Numbered from the stretch's first letter, positions 42,061 to 52,251 are shown. The stretch is 64,000 nt of DNA from Cordylochernes scorpioides (GCA_030710605.1 CP092882.1:16922316-16986315); one strand, 5' to 3'. Numbers and translations are program-made. Notes: a model not told the origin generated them from the sequence alone.

Positions 42061-42590
42061 ACTTATTTACATTTATTTATTTATTTCAACACACAAAACG
42101 CGATATACCGGCTAGGGATAATTGCGTCAATTTACATTTTAAAAAAAAACAGAAATAGTTACAAACATATTATACAAGAAAAGTAATCAAAAATAAAAAA
42201 AAGAGGAACAATAATATATATTAGGAACCTGAACCTTTCATGTTAGAAAGATAATCATAAATATATTTACAAAGATAGTTAAACCTATGATAATTCTCTC
42301 TGCTATTTACAAATTGATATATATCTACAACATTATTTATTGTCTGTTGTCTAGCGGTGAAGAAGAGTGGGCATTCCAGCAGTAGGTGTCTTGAATCCTG
42401 GAATTCGTTGCCACAATGACAGCTAGAGTCTTCAACCGCTCCAATTTTTGATAAAAATCCCTTAAAATTTCCATGGTTCGTTGTAAACTGAGCATTATAA
42501 AAATTCGAACGGAAAAATGTTGGAATTCCAAACGGGAAAAAGCTTTGGAATGTTTCATTTGTTTTTAGAAATAATTCATCCATTTTTGCA
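42061..42590 (-). mobile_element. LINE 3' end
   Basis: The minus-strand frame 42583-42221 (120 residues) ends an ORF2; downstream lies a 3' UTR with AATTATCCCTAGCCGGTATA, CGCGTTTTGTGTGTTG and an AAATAAATAAATAAA tail at 42080-42061. 5'-truncated insertion. Confidence 0.8.
42221..42583 (-). CDS. LINE ORF2 C-terminal domain fragment
   Basis: A 120-residue frame. Residues about 54-73 carry CHCGNEFQDSRHLLLECP, the Cys/His knuckle (C-x-C ... H-x4-C) found after the reverse transcriptase in many LINE ORF2 proteins. The RT itself is missing upstream. Distinct from, but homologous in layout to, the plus-strand copy at 53154. The Met is just the first in the truncated frame, not a real start. Confidence 0.75.
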   Translation of the reverse strand: MDELFLKTNETFQSFFPFGIPTFFRSNFYNAQFTTNHGNFKGFLSKIGAVEDSSCHCGNEFQDSRHLLLECPLFFTARQQTINNVVDIYQFVNSRENYHRFNYLCKYIYDYLSNMKGSGS

Positions 42591-42599
42591 CTTAAAAAT

Positions 42600-43080
42600 A
42601 AACCGATTATACTCGGAGAATGCGGTCTAAAAGCATAGTGCTTTAAAATAAAGTATAAAACACATTAGTATGACCCCCTCCTCCAAAAGTTAAAGCAAAA
42701 CCTAAACCTTTTGACTCAAACTAAAATTTAAAAATAAATGAATAAAAACGTTTATGAAATATTATTTTACTATATATTAAGTATACAACTTTTAAATAAT
42801 ATGTAAATGAGAAAAAATAGATCAATATACTACAATTGATATGAGCCAAAAGGCCGAGAAGCGCTAATAAACCAATAGCAAGTAAGGTAACAATTTGGTA
42901 TGCAAATCAGCCAGTCTATAAAAGACGCCACTCATTTCTAAGTTTAAAAAACTTGCTGTTATATGAATTGAACTAAATAAGTTATTCAATTAAAATAAAA
43001 TCTTGTGAGCGCACACTTTGTTTTTGTGCTTAACTTTTGTGGAGAGAAAAGGGTGTATATATATTTAAATATATTATTTT
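42600..43080. other. AT-rich DNA, nothing recognised
   Basis: AT-rich, with a few short frames. CTAATAAACCAATAGCAAG near 42865 is unassigned. Confidence 0.4.
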
Positions 43081-43096
43081 GAAGAGAAAATATATT

Positions 43097-43765
43097 CACT
43101 CATGTGTTCAAAACTTAAGGAAACGGAAAGTCTTTGATATCACTGGTCGTCCTTTTTTTTAAGGAGACAGAGGCAATTTTGTTTACACTTGGTTATCTCA
43201 TGTGTCTTCAATAAAGGTCACTGTAATATCTTTCAGAGTTGTTGCCTGAATCCCAATACACATGCTAAAAGCTACAACTTCCTTAAGTTTTGTCCATGAG
43301 TGTATCTTTCAGAGTCATTGTCTGAATCCCGATATACATGTTAAAAGGTACAACTTCCTTAAGTTTTGTCCATAAGTGTATCTTTCAGAGTTATTGTCTG
43401 AATCCCGATATACATGTTAAAAGGTACAACTTCCTTATGTTTTGTCCATGAGTGTATCTTTCAGAGTTATTGTCTGAATCCCGATATACATGCTGAAAGG
43501 TTCAACTTCCTTAAGTTTTGTCCATGAGTGTATCTTTCAGAGTTATTGTCTGAATCCCGATATACATGTTAAAAGGTACAACTTCCTTAAGTTTTGTCAA
43601 AGAGTGTATTTTTCAGAGTTATTGTCTGAATCCCGATATACATGTTAAAAGGTACAACTTCCTTAAGTTTTGTCCATGAGTGTATCTTTCAGAGTTATTG
43701 TCTGAATCCCGATATACATGCTGAAAGATTCAACTTCCTTATGTTTTGTCCTTGAATGTATATAC
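43097..43765. mobile_element. Tcm with a run of seven 76-bp terminal units
   Basis: Complete left end CACTCATGTGTTCAAAACTT and interior (AAGGAGACAGAGGCAATTTT), then GTATCTTTCAGAGTCATTGT units at exact 76-base spacing (43301, 43377, ...) to about 43760. Each unit ends ACTTCCTTAAGTTTTGTCCA, the terminal repeat. Mutations such as GTCAAAGAG and TTATGTTTTG mark individual units. Confidence 0.9.
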
Positions 43766-43769
43766 AATA

Positions 43770-44345
43770 GAGACACAAAACAAAATTTAGAGATTCCTTG
43801 TAGAGGAATTAGACGTAAGAAGGTACAAGTTGTCGAAAATTGTTACAATTTTGTGAGAGAGTGAAATAAAGGACTACAGACCAAATAGGTAGAAAACCTC
43901 AGCTAAGCCAATAGCGTTCTATAGATACGCTCTGATAAATCACTGTTGCAAAATGAGTTGCTGCGTTCTAAGCCGACAACTTAACAGGAAGTGACGCCCT
44001 GTTCTGTATTTAGCCGCCCCACCCTTTGGCTAAGAGCCCCGGACGGAAATACTCCAACACCCCCGGAGTTAGGCAATAGGTCATAAGGATTGTCTTCGTC
44101 ATCGATTTGTAAACATCCTTGGTGGAGGACTCAATCTGACCATGGATACTTGGTAATTGGATTCAAGACATGGAGAGTAGCATTTACAAAATCTTACATA
44201 GAGAAAGGAAAGATTTTGCTGATGTGATGTATGGAAGGAAGACCAGGATGAGGAATGCCAAAAAATGGAGTTCATGGAAAATTTCGGAAGAAAATCCTAC
44301 AAGAGTATTAAAAACTAGCCTTAGAAAAGAATATCTGAGAAGACA
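43770..44345. other. Mixed-composition DNA, unrecognised frame
   Basis: The 44170-44439 frame (plus, 89 codons) is lysine/arginine-rich and runs into the Tcm at 44353, so its 3' end is element sequence. Surrounding text such as CTGTATTTAGCCGCCCCACC is GC-richer. No family recognised. Confidence 0.3.
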
Positions 44346-44352
44346 GGTGGTA

Positions 44353-44655
44353 CACGTATTGACAAAAATTAAGAAGCGGAAAGTCTTTGATATCATCGGT
44401 CGTCTATTTTTTCTTTTTTTTTGTGAGATCTCATTTTAATAAGACAGAGGTATTTTTTTTCATACTTGGTTATTTCATGTGTCTTCAATAAAGGTCACTG
44501 TAATATCTTTCAGAGTTATTGTCTGAATCCCGATATACATGCTGAAAGGTACAACTTCCTTAAGTTTTGTCCATGAGTGTATCTTTCAGAGTTATTATCT
44601 GAATCCCGATATACATGCTGAAAGGTACAACTTCCTTAAGTTTTGTCCATGAGTG
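44353..44655. mobile_element. Tcm with two right-hand units
   Basis: TA at 44351-44352 then CACGTATTGACAAAAATTAA (decayed), GTCTTCAATAAAGGTCACTG, two 76-bp-type units and the end TTTTGTCCATGAGTG at 44655 followed by TA. Confidence 0.8.
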
Positions 44656-44744
44656 TATATTGCCTGCCATCAACATATGGGTTGAAGAGAAATAAATGGT
44701 AGAAATTGACAGAGGAAAAAACTTAACAATTTCATTTTTCAAGA

Positions 44745-45125
44745 CTGGATAATTTCAATGTTTACATGCAGAATCAAACCATTTCCAAGATGTATAAAGT
44801 ACAAAATTGATAACGCTTTAAACCCCAACATACCTTATTTGTATCCAAGCGCCACAAATATGGATTTTTGGGAAAAAATCCAGGAAAAATATCAAACTTC
44901 TGATATCTTACCAACTTATGGAGATGAAGAAACTGCCATATTGTGGGAACATAAATCAATAACACCACGATATACTTGAAAATAAATACGTAACACTGAA
45001 TTTGCAACACTAAGAATTAGTGGGGTAAAGTTGTGAAAATTTGCATAAAGAGATTACAAGTATCGAACAATAAATTATCTTTATCAGAACAGAATAAACT
45101 TAGCGACATTGAGTCAATGACAGTC
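44745..45125 (+). other. Unrecognised short frames
   Basis: Plus frame 44758-44979 (73 codons) includes NMDFWEKIQEKYQTSDILPT and GDEETAILWEH and has ordinary amino-acid composition, but no family is recognised and it has no clear exon borders. It lies between a Tcm MITE and a Tc1 transposase relic and may belong to the same decayed transposon. Confidence 0.3.
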
Positions 45126-45128
45126 TTC

Positions 45129-45452
45129 CTAATGGGTGCCATGAGTGTAGGCGACCAATCTGTTTATAATGGTTTTGGTCGATATGGGAGAATCAAAAGT
45201 GTCCTGCACATCCTGCAAAATGACGAAAGAATTGGGCTGTGGGGCCACAAACACCATCCGGCGGATGTGCCAGTCCATGCGTGCTGACGTCACTCTGACC
45301 GCACCAGCACCCCTCAATCATGTCACATTTCCTTGTTCCAACCATCTTCTTCATAGACGGTGCATTGTGAAGACGTCGAGATGTCTGTCTGTAGAGATTT
45401 GACCTATGGACCAACCGGCCCTTTTGAGTCCAATCATCTCTAGTGAAATCAT
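45129..45452 (-). pseudogene. Tc1-like transposase N-terminal remnant, frameshifted
   Basis: Minus strand: about 45452-45400 reads MISLEMIGLKRAGWSIGQIS, resembling the first helix-turn-helix of Tc1 transposases (GLKxAGxSxxxIA). In another frame 45280-45130 reads RMDWHIRRMVFVAPQPNSFV then STKTIINRL, the second helix-turn-helix (HIRRxV ... S..TV..RL). At least one frameshift separates them and no DDE domain follows. This supports a Tc1-type source nearby, possibly of the Tcm family. Confidence 0.6.
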
Positions 45453-45764
45453 CTGTCTGCTAGAACTACCTCGGTTGGTGGCGGCCTGGCATTCTCTGCT
45501 ACTAAACGTTTTCTCAGAGAGAGAGAGAGAGTCAAAAAACAAACAAACAAATATTTCAAATACTTTACCTATCAGACAGAGAGAGGTTTGAATATTGGCA
45601 AATTTGAATATATCTCAATCAACATACGCGGGATGGCTGCGCAATTTGTATCATTTATATAATTTGATGAGCTATCTTTACCTTTAAATTTTCATATTTA
45701 CTTCCCAGTAATACTTGGTGTTGCAAATTCAGAGTCACGCAGAGTACAAAAGTGAAATTCTATA

Positions 45765-46215
45765 AAAATAAAGGTCGCTTCTCCTGTCAAAATAGACGCT
45801 AAAACTAAGCGTTATCTGATGACCGTTTCCGCAAATTAGCGTACTCAGGTGGATGACAAAAAACCACAACACTAGCTTTGGCAAACTGAGAAGCGTCCAC
45901 ATGGAGACCATGGTTTTGTATTATTTTTGGTCTTCCTTTGGTTTATTATTCTTTTTATTAATAAATGAGGCAATTATAATTTTTAGTTATTTTTATTACA
46001 TAACTTACAGGGCACATCACATTCTTTCCTTTTTACAACAAAAGCACACCATCACATACCAATTGATGATGATCTCAATACTTATTCATAGAACAAATTA
46101 TATAACAGGTTTCTGGTTAATGAACCTAGCCAGCCCAGGGCGGACTTTATTTTATGAGATCCACACGGGATCAAATGGAATCTTAACAATCTTCCAAAGA
46201 GATGTTTAGCTGGTA
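45765..46215 (-). repeat. HH-c copy split by an AT-rich insertion
   Basis: Left part 45765-45917 ends at GAGACCATGGTTTTG (the 3' half of the ribozyme on the minus strand). Right part resumes at about 46130 with CCAGGGCGGACTTTATTTTA. About 210 bp of AT-rich sequence, including a 118-codon hydrophobic frame at 45853-46209, separates them. The intact order is seen at 46480-46640. Confidence 0.6.
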
Positions 46216-46262
46216 GAGTGGCTAGGCCAAAATATAGATGAAAAATTTGACGGTAGGAAATT

Positions 46263-46475
46263 GATCTATAAAACTTGGTTCAAATCACATTTATAGGTAC
46301 CGCTCAGCAAGAGCAACCTAGTTAATGATAATTGAAACAATGAATAATATGTGAAGGTTATTCACATATTAAACAAAATTTTAACACGGGATTCAATCCC
46401 GGTTCATGACTGTCGGGAATCGAGCGTATTACCCTCCCATCCACCGACTTTTTTCTATCGATCTATAAAACTTGG
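46263..46475 (-). repeat. SINE-A with perfect 16-bp TSD, inside HH-c
   Basis: GATCTATAAAACTTGG at 46263-46278 and 46460-46475. The SINE between has TTATAGGTACCGCTCAGCAA, GACTGTCGGGAATCGAGCGT and CATCCACCGACTTTTTTC. It inserted into an HH-c copy, so SINE-A was mobile after HH-c amplified. Confidence 0.9.
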
Positions 46476-46479
46476 AATT

Positions 46480-46640
46480 TTACTTTGATCATGTCAGAAA
46501 TTAAGAAGGGTCCACCTAGAGACCATGGTTTCGTGCTAATGGCCCTCGTCAGTCCAGGGCGGACTTTATTCCATGAGATCCACAGGGGATCTTCACAATC
46601 CTCCAAAGAGATGTTTAGCTGATAGAGTGACCACAGGCTA
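46480..46640 (-). repeat. HH-c copy with hammerhead
   Basis: AAGGGTCCACCTAGAGACCA, CTAATGGCCCTCGTCAGTCC, CGGACTTTATTCCATGAGAT and CCTCCAAAGAGATGTTTAGC; direct duplicate of 45890-46215 but uninterrupted. Confidence 0.75.
46510..46564 (-). ncRNA. Hammerhead ribozyme in HH-c, strongest minus-strand copy
   Basis: Minus strand: CUGACGA (46553-46547), helix II GGGC/GCAC with one mismatch and loop CAUUA, GAAA (46532-46529), helix III ACC/GGU around loop AU, cleavage triplet GUC (46523-46521). Helix I has CCUGGA/UCUAGG (6 bp, one G-U), a small internal loop, then GUCC/GGAC (4 bp). The palindromic helix III ACCAUGGU would also allow dimers. Type I topology. Confidence 0.75.
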
Positions 46641-47430
46641 GATATTTTCATATCCTTTGATCTAAGCTCTGACAGTGACTCCTGCCCGAATTTACTCTAT
46701 ATCCTGGTAAAATTTCACATCCAATATTTTAAATTCCATTTAGCTTTGATAGTTTCTGATTTTTGTAAATTTATCTTTTTAATATTATATTATAAATATA
46801 TATATATTGTTACATCAATTTTAATGCGTTTACATTTATTCAAAATATTCTATGAGAGATATTTAATATTTATTTAAAACAGAATATTTAGATTATCATC
46901 ATTCCATTTTATAGTTTCATTCCTTTTTTTATATTTATTGTACACATATCTTGATTGCTTATTGGAGCGGGAGAGGACCTGGGGGGAGACTGCGGATCAC
47001 GGCCTACGAGGAAGACCACGAATAAATAAATACAATAACTTTGAAATGTAATTCATTTTAATTTACTTTTATTTATTTGCTTTGAATATGGAAACCCGCT
47101 CGGGAAACGTGTATAACACCAAGAAGGAAGAAACTAGGGTCGACGACCCTGCAAAGCTGCAACTTGGTGCAACAATACGATTTTTACTGCAGAGCTTACC
47201 CTTAGAAAAAAAAAAGAAATTTATAAAGATATATATTTTTGAAACTCTCTATTATAGACGCGTTTTATGCGGAAGAGCAATTGCTCGAAGCATATTATAT
47301 ATTTATAATTATATGTAATTCTGCTGTCCTCAAAGCTTATGTCCATAGTTCATCTAAAATACCCATTCCAAGAGTCTAGCAACAGTATCACCATAAAAGA
47401 AAGATCGAAAAAATGCAATATAACAGCAGT
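46640..47430. other. AT-rich DNA with a short GC-rich insert
   Basis: 46960-47030 (GAGCGGGAGAGGACCTGGGG) and the plus frame 47082-47318, beginning METRSGNVYNTKKEETRVDD, stand out. The frame resembles the start of a retroelement gag in composition only. I do not recognise it. Confidence 0.3.
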
Positions 47431-47434
47431 ATGG

Positions 47435-47605
47435 TAGATTAAACTGGCGAAATCGCTGGGAGGGTTCACCACTGATGAGCCAGGCACTCCCATTAATTTT
47501 TCCATTGCAGTAAGGGCAGTAGAAATTGTTTTTTTTTAAGAATCATACGCGTCTATAATAATTTCGAATTTTGATAATAGATGGCGCGCTAATGCATCTT
47601 AATAT
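47435..47605 (+). repeat. HH-d, complete reference copy
   Basis: GATTAAACTGGCGAAATCGC, TGGGAGGGTTCACCACTGAT, GAGCCAGGCACTCCC, TTGCAGTAAGGGCAGTAGAA, AATCATACGCGTCTATAAT and TAGATGGCGCGCTAATGCAT in order. Confidence 0.8.
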
Positions 47606-47769
47606 ATATTTTTCTGATGTATAATGTATGTCATAATTTGTATATAATTGTATGCCCCCCGACCCACTATGCATGTACAATGTATGATTTTCAAAGATTT
47701 AATAAAGAATACGGTAACTGGAGGAAAGGAAGTAGCAACAAGACATAGGAAGCAGGCTAAAAGCGGGCA

Positions 47770-48180
47770 CAAGTATAAATAACTTGTACAGTCAATACTT
47801 CCTGGCAAGCCCGGACGTATCTAGTATCCGCAGAAGTTATATTAGTATAGAGACGCCCAATATTTCCGGACAGGACCGGACGTATTTGATAACGCGGAAG
47901 TAAATAGAGTCGAACTAACACCCGATACTTCCTGACCAGGCCGAGCGTATCTTCCACCAAAGGAAGCCGCCGGTCCAATTAGGAAGCAAGAACTAAGTAG
48001 GTCAACCAATAGAAAAACGGGCACGTTCCATCCTTCGACCAATGGGAAGGAAGACAACTCGTGGTGTTAAATCGAAAGACAAGAATTGTCAGTAGTGACT
48101 TGGCTTCCACCGAGTTCGGATCAGTAGTGACTTGGCTTCCACCGAGTTCGGATCAGTAGTGATTTGGCTTCCAACAAGGT
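47770..48180. repeat. Degenerate tandem repeats and a 32-bp triplicate
   Basis: 47790-47960 has three rough repeats around CTTCCTGGCAAGCCCGGACG, TTTCCGGACAGGACCGGACG and CTTCCTGACCAGGCCGAGCG. 48093-48175 has three 32-bp units with CAGTAGTGACTTGGCTTCCA and CCGAGTTCGGAT. GC-rich for this window; no frame conserved. Confidence 0.7.
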
Positions 48181-49140
48181 GACATCGGCTCTGGACCTCT
48201 CTCCCTCTGCTCATCCCATAGCTAAGTACAATCATCACCATGTGATCAGATAATTAACAATCAAAACCCGCTCCGCTCTTCTCAAGCTTTCTTTCCTCCA
48301 ACCCAGTTGCCTTTTATTTTCAAACCCCATCACGTGTCCTGATTATTCCTAACTGTGTGTTTCACTTGCCACTCAACGACTGCGTTTCAACCAATCCTCA
48401 CCATTCAAATCAAACAACAAGAAATTCCGCAACGATATTGTCACAGAACGGTTAAGTCGACAGGATTCTACAACAGTGTAATACATCAAATATTGCAGTG
48501 TAATATCTTTGGATATATTACATGTATATATATATGATGAACCTCTTGTACAAGAACTATTGATTGTAAATTTAGGAAGAAAATTGCTCTCTTGCTGTGT
48601 GGCACCAAATAAAGTTATTTTAAACTGGAACTAGATAATTTACCGATCAAATGAATAAACTCTAAATGTAAAGAATTAATGTGTATATTTAATTTAATTG
48701 ACATCTATCGTTAAAATTTTACACATATAAATTTACGGGCAATGTGCTTCTTTTAAATATCATCTAATATTATCTCTACAGACCTTACTGTAATGATATG
48801 AGTTATTGAATGAGAGGGCTTGGTGTGTTAATGTGTATATTAGAAAACAACAAATTTATCAATTTATATGTACCTAGCCGAATTGACAACCATACCACTC
48901 CTATATTAGGTTTTACAGTGTGTCTAACTTGACCCAATTTATAAAAAAAAAAGGCAAGAAATTTTGTAGAGAAGAAAACAAAGCTTATCATGTTCAACAA
49001 AGATAGCGTATCATTGGATAACTACTTTGCCCAGCTGACCAAAATGATAAGTTATTTTCGTCATATTTGAGTGAAAAAAATAAGTTTTTTTTTAAGTGAT
49101 CCCTTTTTTTATATTGTTGCACCGTCCTGGGGCTTCATTA
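48180..49140. other. No recognised feature
   Basis: 48180-48620 is mixed composition and ends with a possible polyadenylation context (GGCACCAAATAAAGTTATTT at about 48602), compatible with an old retroelement end. 48620-49140 is AT-rich with GAGAGGGCTTGGTGTG near 48810 as a faint HH-d echo. Confidence 0.35.
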
Positions 49141-49185
49141 TTGTCGTGTCGATCCGGGCCACGAAAGAAGTTTGAAGCAACAAGT

Positions 49186-49506
49186 CTACTCTTTTCCTAA
49201 GGCTGAACTTCTAGCTTTGCAAAATACTGGCGCTAAATCATTCCTTATTTCAAAAGCTATTGTTACACCTTTCAAACAACCTAAATCGTTGTTAAATAAA
49301 TCTGCGTATTTATCAACCAGAAAATGGACGCCCAAATTAGAATTCAATTTATTTACACTGAGCATTTTGCTTAAATCAATATGCAAATGTTTTAACCATT
49401 CTCTGCCTAAGAGTATATCGGCAATTCTTTCATTCACTACCACCAATCTTAGGTTTTTATTTGCTTCTTTAACGAAGACCTTTCGTTATCCGATCACCTC
49501 GATTGT
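49186..49506 (-). pseudogene. Ty3/gypsy pol fragment (protease-RT junction)
   Basis: Minus strand from about 49506: TIEVIG, an in-frame TAA, then KVFVKEANKNLRLVVVNERI, ILLGREWL, and about 40 residues later VDKYADLFNNDLGCLKG with APVFCKARSS. LLGRxWL and (L)FxxxLGCLKG...PVFCKAR are the usual segments between the gypsy retropepsin and reverse transcriptase. The frame stops at 49186 before the RT proper. A dead fragment of an LTR retrotransposon. Confidence 0.8.
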
Positions 49507-49521
49507 AGTCAGACCAGAACG

Positions 49522-49541
49522 GGTGTGTGTGTGTGTGTGTG
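49522..49541. repeat. (GT)n microsatellite
   Basis: About nine GT repeats directly next to the gypsy fragment's upstream end. Confidence 0.9.
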
Positions 49542-49679
49542 TAATCATAAAACAAATTTATTTTAACAAGAGAAGAATTTATCAAATTACGCTAGATCTC
49601 TCAATACAACTGAGAGAACATACCATAAAGGTAACCCAGGCTCCTGGAGCGTATCCATACATCTCCAACTACCCGTAGA

Positions 49680-50345
49680 TATATAAACAAATCATTTACA
49701 AACAAAACGCTGACTTAGCATCACGTGACTGATGATGATATACCGAGTAGGCCACCACAGATTATTCTGTGGCAATATAGTTACTGTTGATGTTATTTAT
49801 TTAAAATATCAATTTTCATTCTATGATTGAATTAATCTGTGACTTAATTTATTCTCTCTGTGGTGTTGAGTGTATATATGTGTGTATATATTTCTTTGAG
49901 AGATAGGTGTGAGAGAGTGAATGTGGAGAGGTTTAGGCATGTGAGCTTATATATTTATTATAGAAATTTATATTCATTGTTTTTGTGCCTTCAATAAAGA
50001 AGATTTATGTTTTAATAGATAGTAATTATTACGATTCACCCAACAGTTACAAAATCTATTTATTTCTCCTACACAATATATATTAGAGAAAGAGGTTTAA
50101 GCTATGATAAGGGATAAAATATGTAAAGAAACATAGGTGAAAATCATAAGAATAAAAACTTCAGGATACGCTGTAATATCCCTTTTCATTCTGTATTCAC
50201 ACGATAAATATGGACTAAAACCAAAATTCTCAAAGTCTACTATTAAAATGAGAAAAGGTATATCTTTATTTTTCACGCAAAGATAAGTTTCAACTTTTTA
50301 AAATACAAAATAGTTTATTTTAATTCATATAATCTGATAATTTCA
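49680..50345. other. AT-rich DNA, nothing recognised
   Basis: Contains GTGCCTTCAATAAAGAAG near 49986, which faintly recalls Tcm or PLE tails, but nothing that supports a call. Confidence 0.4.
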
Positions 50346-50350
50346 TGTTA

Positions 50351-50533
50351 TAAGGTTATCCCAAAAGTTCGTGTTATTCTTATTACTTGGCGAATAATAT
50401 TATTACGGCGAATACATAATATAATACATAATACAATTACTTTATACATAATACAAAGACATAATACATAACGGCGAATAATATTGGTATTTCAATATTT
50501 TCCAAGTATTTACGAACTTTTGGGACAACCTTG
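50351..50533. mobile_element. Mariner-type MITE, about 183 bp
   Basis: TAAGGTTATCCCAAAAGTTC at 50351 and ACGAACTTTTGGGACAACCT ending at about 50533, next to TA. CCCAAAAGTTCG is a well-known mariner terminal core. The interior is a short tandem of ATACATAATA and contains two inverted GGCGAATAATATT copies. Confidence 0.8.
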
Positions 50534-51139
50534 TATTTATATAGAAGATCTTTACTCAGAAGCCATATTGGCCCAATGAAACATTAATTTAATAAAAAAG
50601 CAAGAAATTAACTATTTTGTTTTTAAAATACATGTTGTTTAAAGGTGCAAATGAGAGAGGGGGAGGATACAATTAAACTTTTAAATCATTTCCAGCATGC
50701 AGTTTTAAAAACAACGTTTAATAAAAAAAGGTACTGAAAAAAAACTGCCTTTTAAATAAAATCTTTGAAACATAATTACATTAAAGATATCTTTTTGAAA
50801 TAAACAATAAATAAATTTCAAATTAAAAGTTAATGATGGAACTATAAATTTGAGCCTCCGTAAAATAGGCGCAAATTATTATTTTTTTAAAATGGAAAAT
50901 AAATAAATTCAATTCATCTAGCATTATATACCAAATAGCATTTCGACGGTGGCGCTCGAGTGGTAGAAGTGGGAACTAAAATATGCTTAACATATTTTTA
51001 CATCTCTATTTAAAGTGATATTTCGTGTGTGTATTTGTGGGATGGTTGCGTGCGTGTTAGTGTGACTTGGGGAAAGGCCGCTGAGAAGATTGTAATTATT
51101 TTTATAAAATAAAAATTAATTTATTTAAAGCCAGAAATG

Positions 51140-51345
51140 TAAAGAGAAAAGAAGTAAAGGCCGTTGGGAGCAAGCCTTGTTGTTTACGACGCGAGTGGCC
51201 AGAAAGTCCCGAATGTCGCCCCGCGCGCATGCGTAGTGTGTTCTCCCAGCTTGCGCTTGCCCTGGCGTAGTGAGGTCGCCACTCTACAACCCGAATGTGT
51301 ATTGGAGCTTCGTCCGCGCTCGCTGAAGCAAAGTGTGGTCGCCAC
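51140..51345. repeat. CpG-rich imperfect tandem repeat
   Basis: Minus strand repeats GTGGCGACC(A/T)CACT with CAGCGAGCGCGG or CAGGGCAAGCGC about 63 bases apart; includes GCGCGCATGCGTAG at 51222. CpG-dense in an AT-rich region, like 21412-21660. The minus frame of 81 codons is repeat-driven. It may be a promoter-like fragment or element part. Confidence 0.5.
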
Positions 51346-51349
51346 ATAT

Positions 51350-51685
51350 TTAATAATTATAAATATCTATAAAAGTGATTTTTTTCTCTCTCTCTATTCA
51401 AATTTCAAATCAAACGAATCGTAAATAACATAAAGCCAATTTTAGTTCTAACTTTGGTCACTCGAGGGCTACAAGTCGAGTTGATATTTGATATAAAAAA
51501 ATGACTTAAATAATTCTCCTTTCGATTTCTTTTTTTTATATTATACTATATAATAAATATGACCTATTTCTACAGCCCTTAAACGGAAATTAATTAAAAT
51601 TGAAAGAGGGAGGGTATGGCTTATCAATGGGGCGAATGGCGAATTTACCATTTTTAAATCTCTAGACCGCTCCACTATTGTATTA
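51350..51685. other. AT-rich DNA, nothing recognised
   Basis: Short CT run at 51390 and AT-rich frames only. Confidence 0.4.
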
Positions 51686-51689
51686 TACT

Positions 51690-52251
51690 TCCAGTTCCAA
51701 AATCACTTTATTAGGTACGCTCAAAAAGAGCCACCTAGTTTATGATAATTGCAACAATAAATAATATTAGATAATAAAAAGGCATATATTGGATTTTAAT
51801 AACGAAAAGATTTAATAAAATATTTATTTTGCTAATATTTCAGCTGGCTGAACGCCAACCTTTATCGAGGCATTACATTTTTGTATACAAAAACTCAGCG
51901 CCGCATAGTGTTATAATATCACAGTTGAAATCAATTAAAATACAGAGTAGGTGGGAGAAATTTGTGCACGAAAAAAAAATATTATAAAAATTGCAATCAA
52001 ATATGTAAAAAAAAAAATGTAATGCCTCGATAAAGGTTGGCGTTTAGCCAGCCGAAATATTGGCAAAATAAATCTTTTATTAAATCCAATATATGCCTTT
52101 TTATTATCTAATGAATTAAGTATGGATTGCTCTATTTTCAAAATGAATAATATGTGAAGGTTATTCACATATTAAGAAAAAAAATGTTAACGCGGGATCC
52201 CGGTTCATGACTGTCAGGAATCGAGGGTGTTACCCACTCATCCACCGACTT
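51690..52251 (-). repeat. SINE-A interrupted by an HH-e dimer
   Basis: Parts 51690-51767 (AAATCACTTTATTAGGTACG) and 52142-52251 (GAATAATATGTGAAGGTTAT to CATCCACCGAC) together make one SINE-A. The text AAT(A/G)AATAATAT is repeated on both sides of the insert as a target-site duplication. Confidence 0.85.
51768..52142. repeat. HH-e inverted dimer inserted in SINE-A
   Basis: Arms TAGATAATAAAAAGGCATAT and inverse; CAGCTGGCTGAACGCCAACC on the left and GGTTGGCGTTTAGCCAGCCG on the right. ATGGATTGCTCTATTTTCAA (52121-52140) is the outer end, so the insert ends at 52142. This fixes the HH-e boundaries and shows it moves by itself. Confidence 0.85.

Noticed and set aside
44170-44439. 89-codon Lys/Arg-rich frame as a host gene
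   Set aside because: Its 3' third is Tcm sequence and no family, splice site or conservation can be argued.
45853-46209. 118-codon hydrophobic protein
   Set aside because: Spans the two halves of an HH-c repeat and a T-rich insert; hydrophobicity follows from T-rich codons.
46452-46480. Second copy of GATCTATAAAACTTGG as an HH-c internal repeat
   Set aside because: It is better explained as the SINE-A target-site duplication because it abuts the SINE exactly on both sides.
49172-49678. 168-codon plus-strand frame
   Set aside because: Antisense shadow of the gypsy pol fragment (minus strand), which shows ILLGREWL and LGCLKG motifs.
51102-51424. Arginine-rich frames on both strands
   Set aside because: Caused by CpG-rich tandem repeat; no conserved motif.
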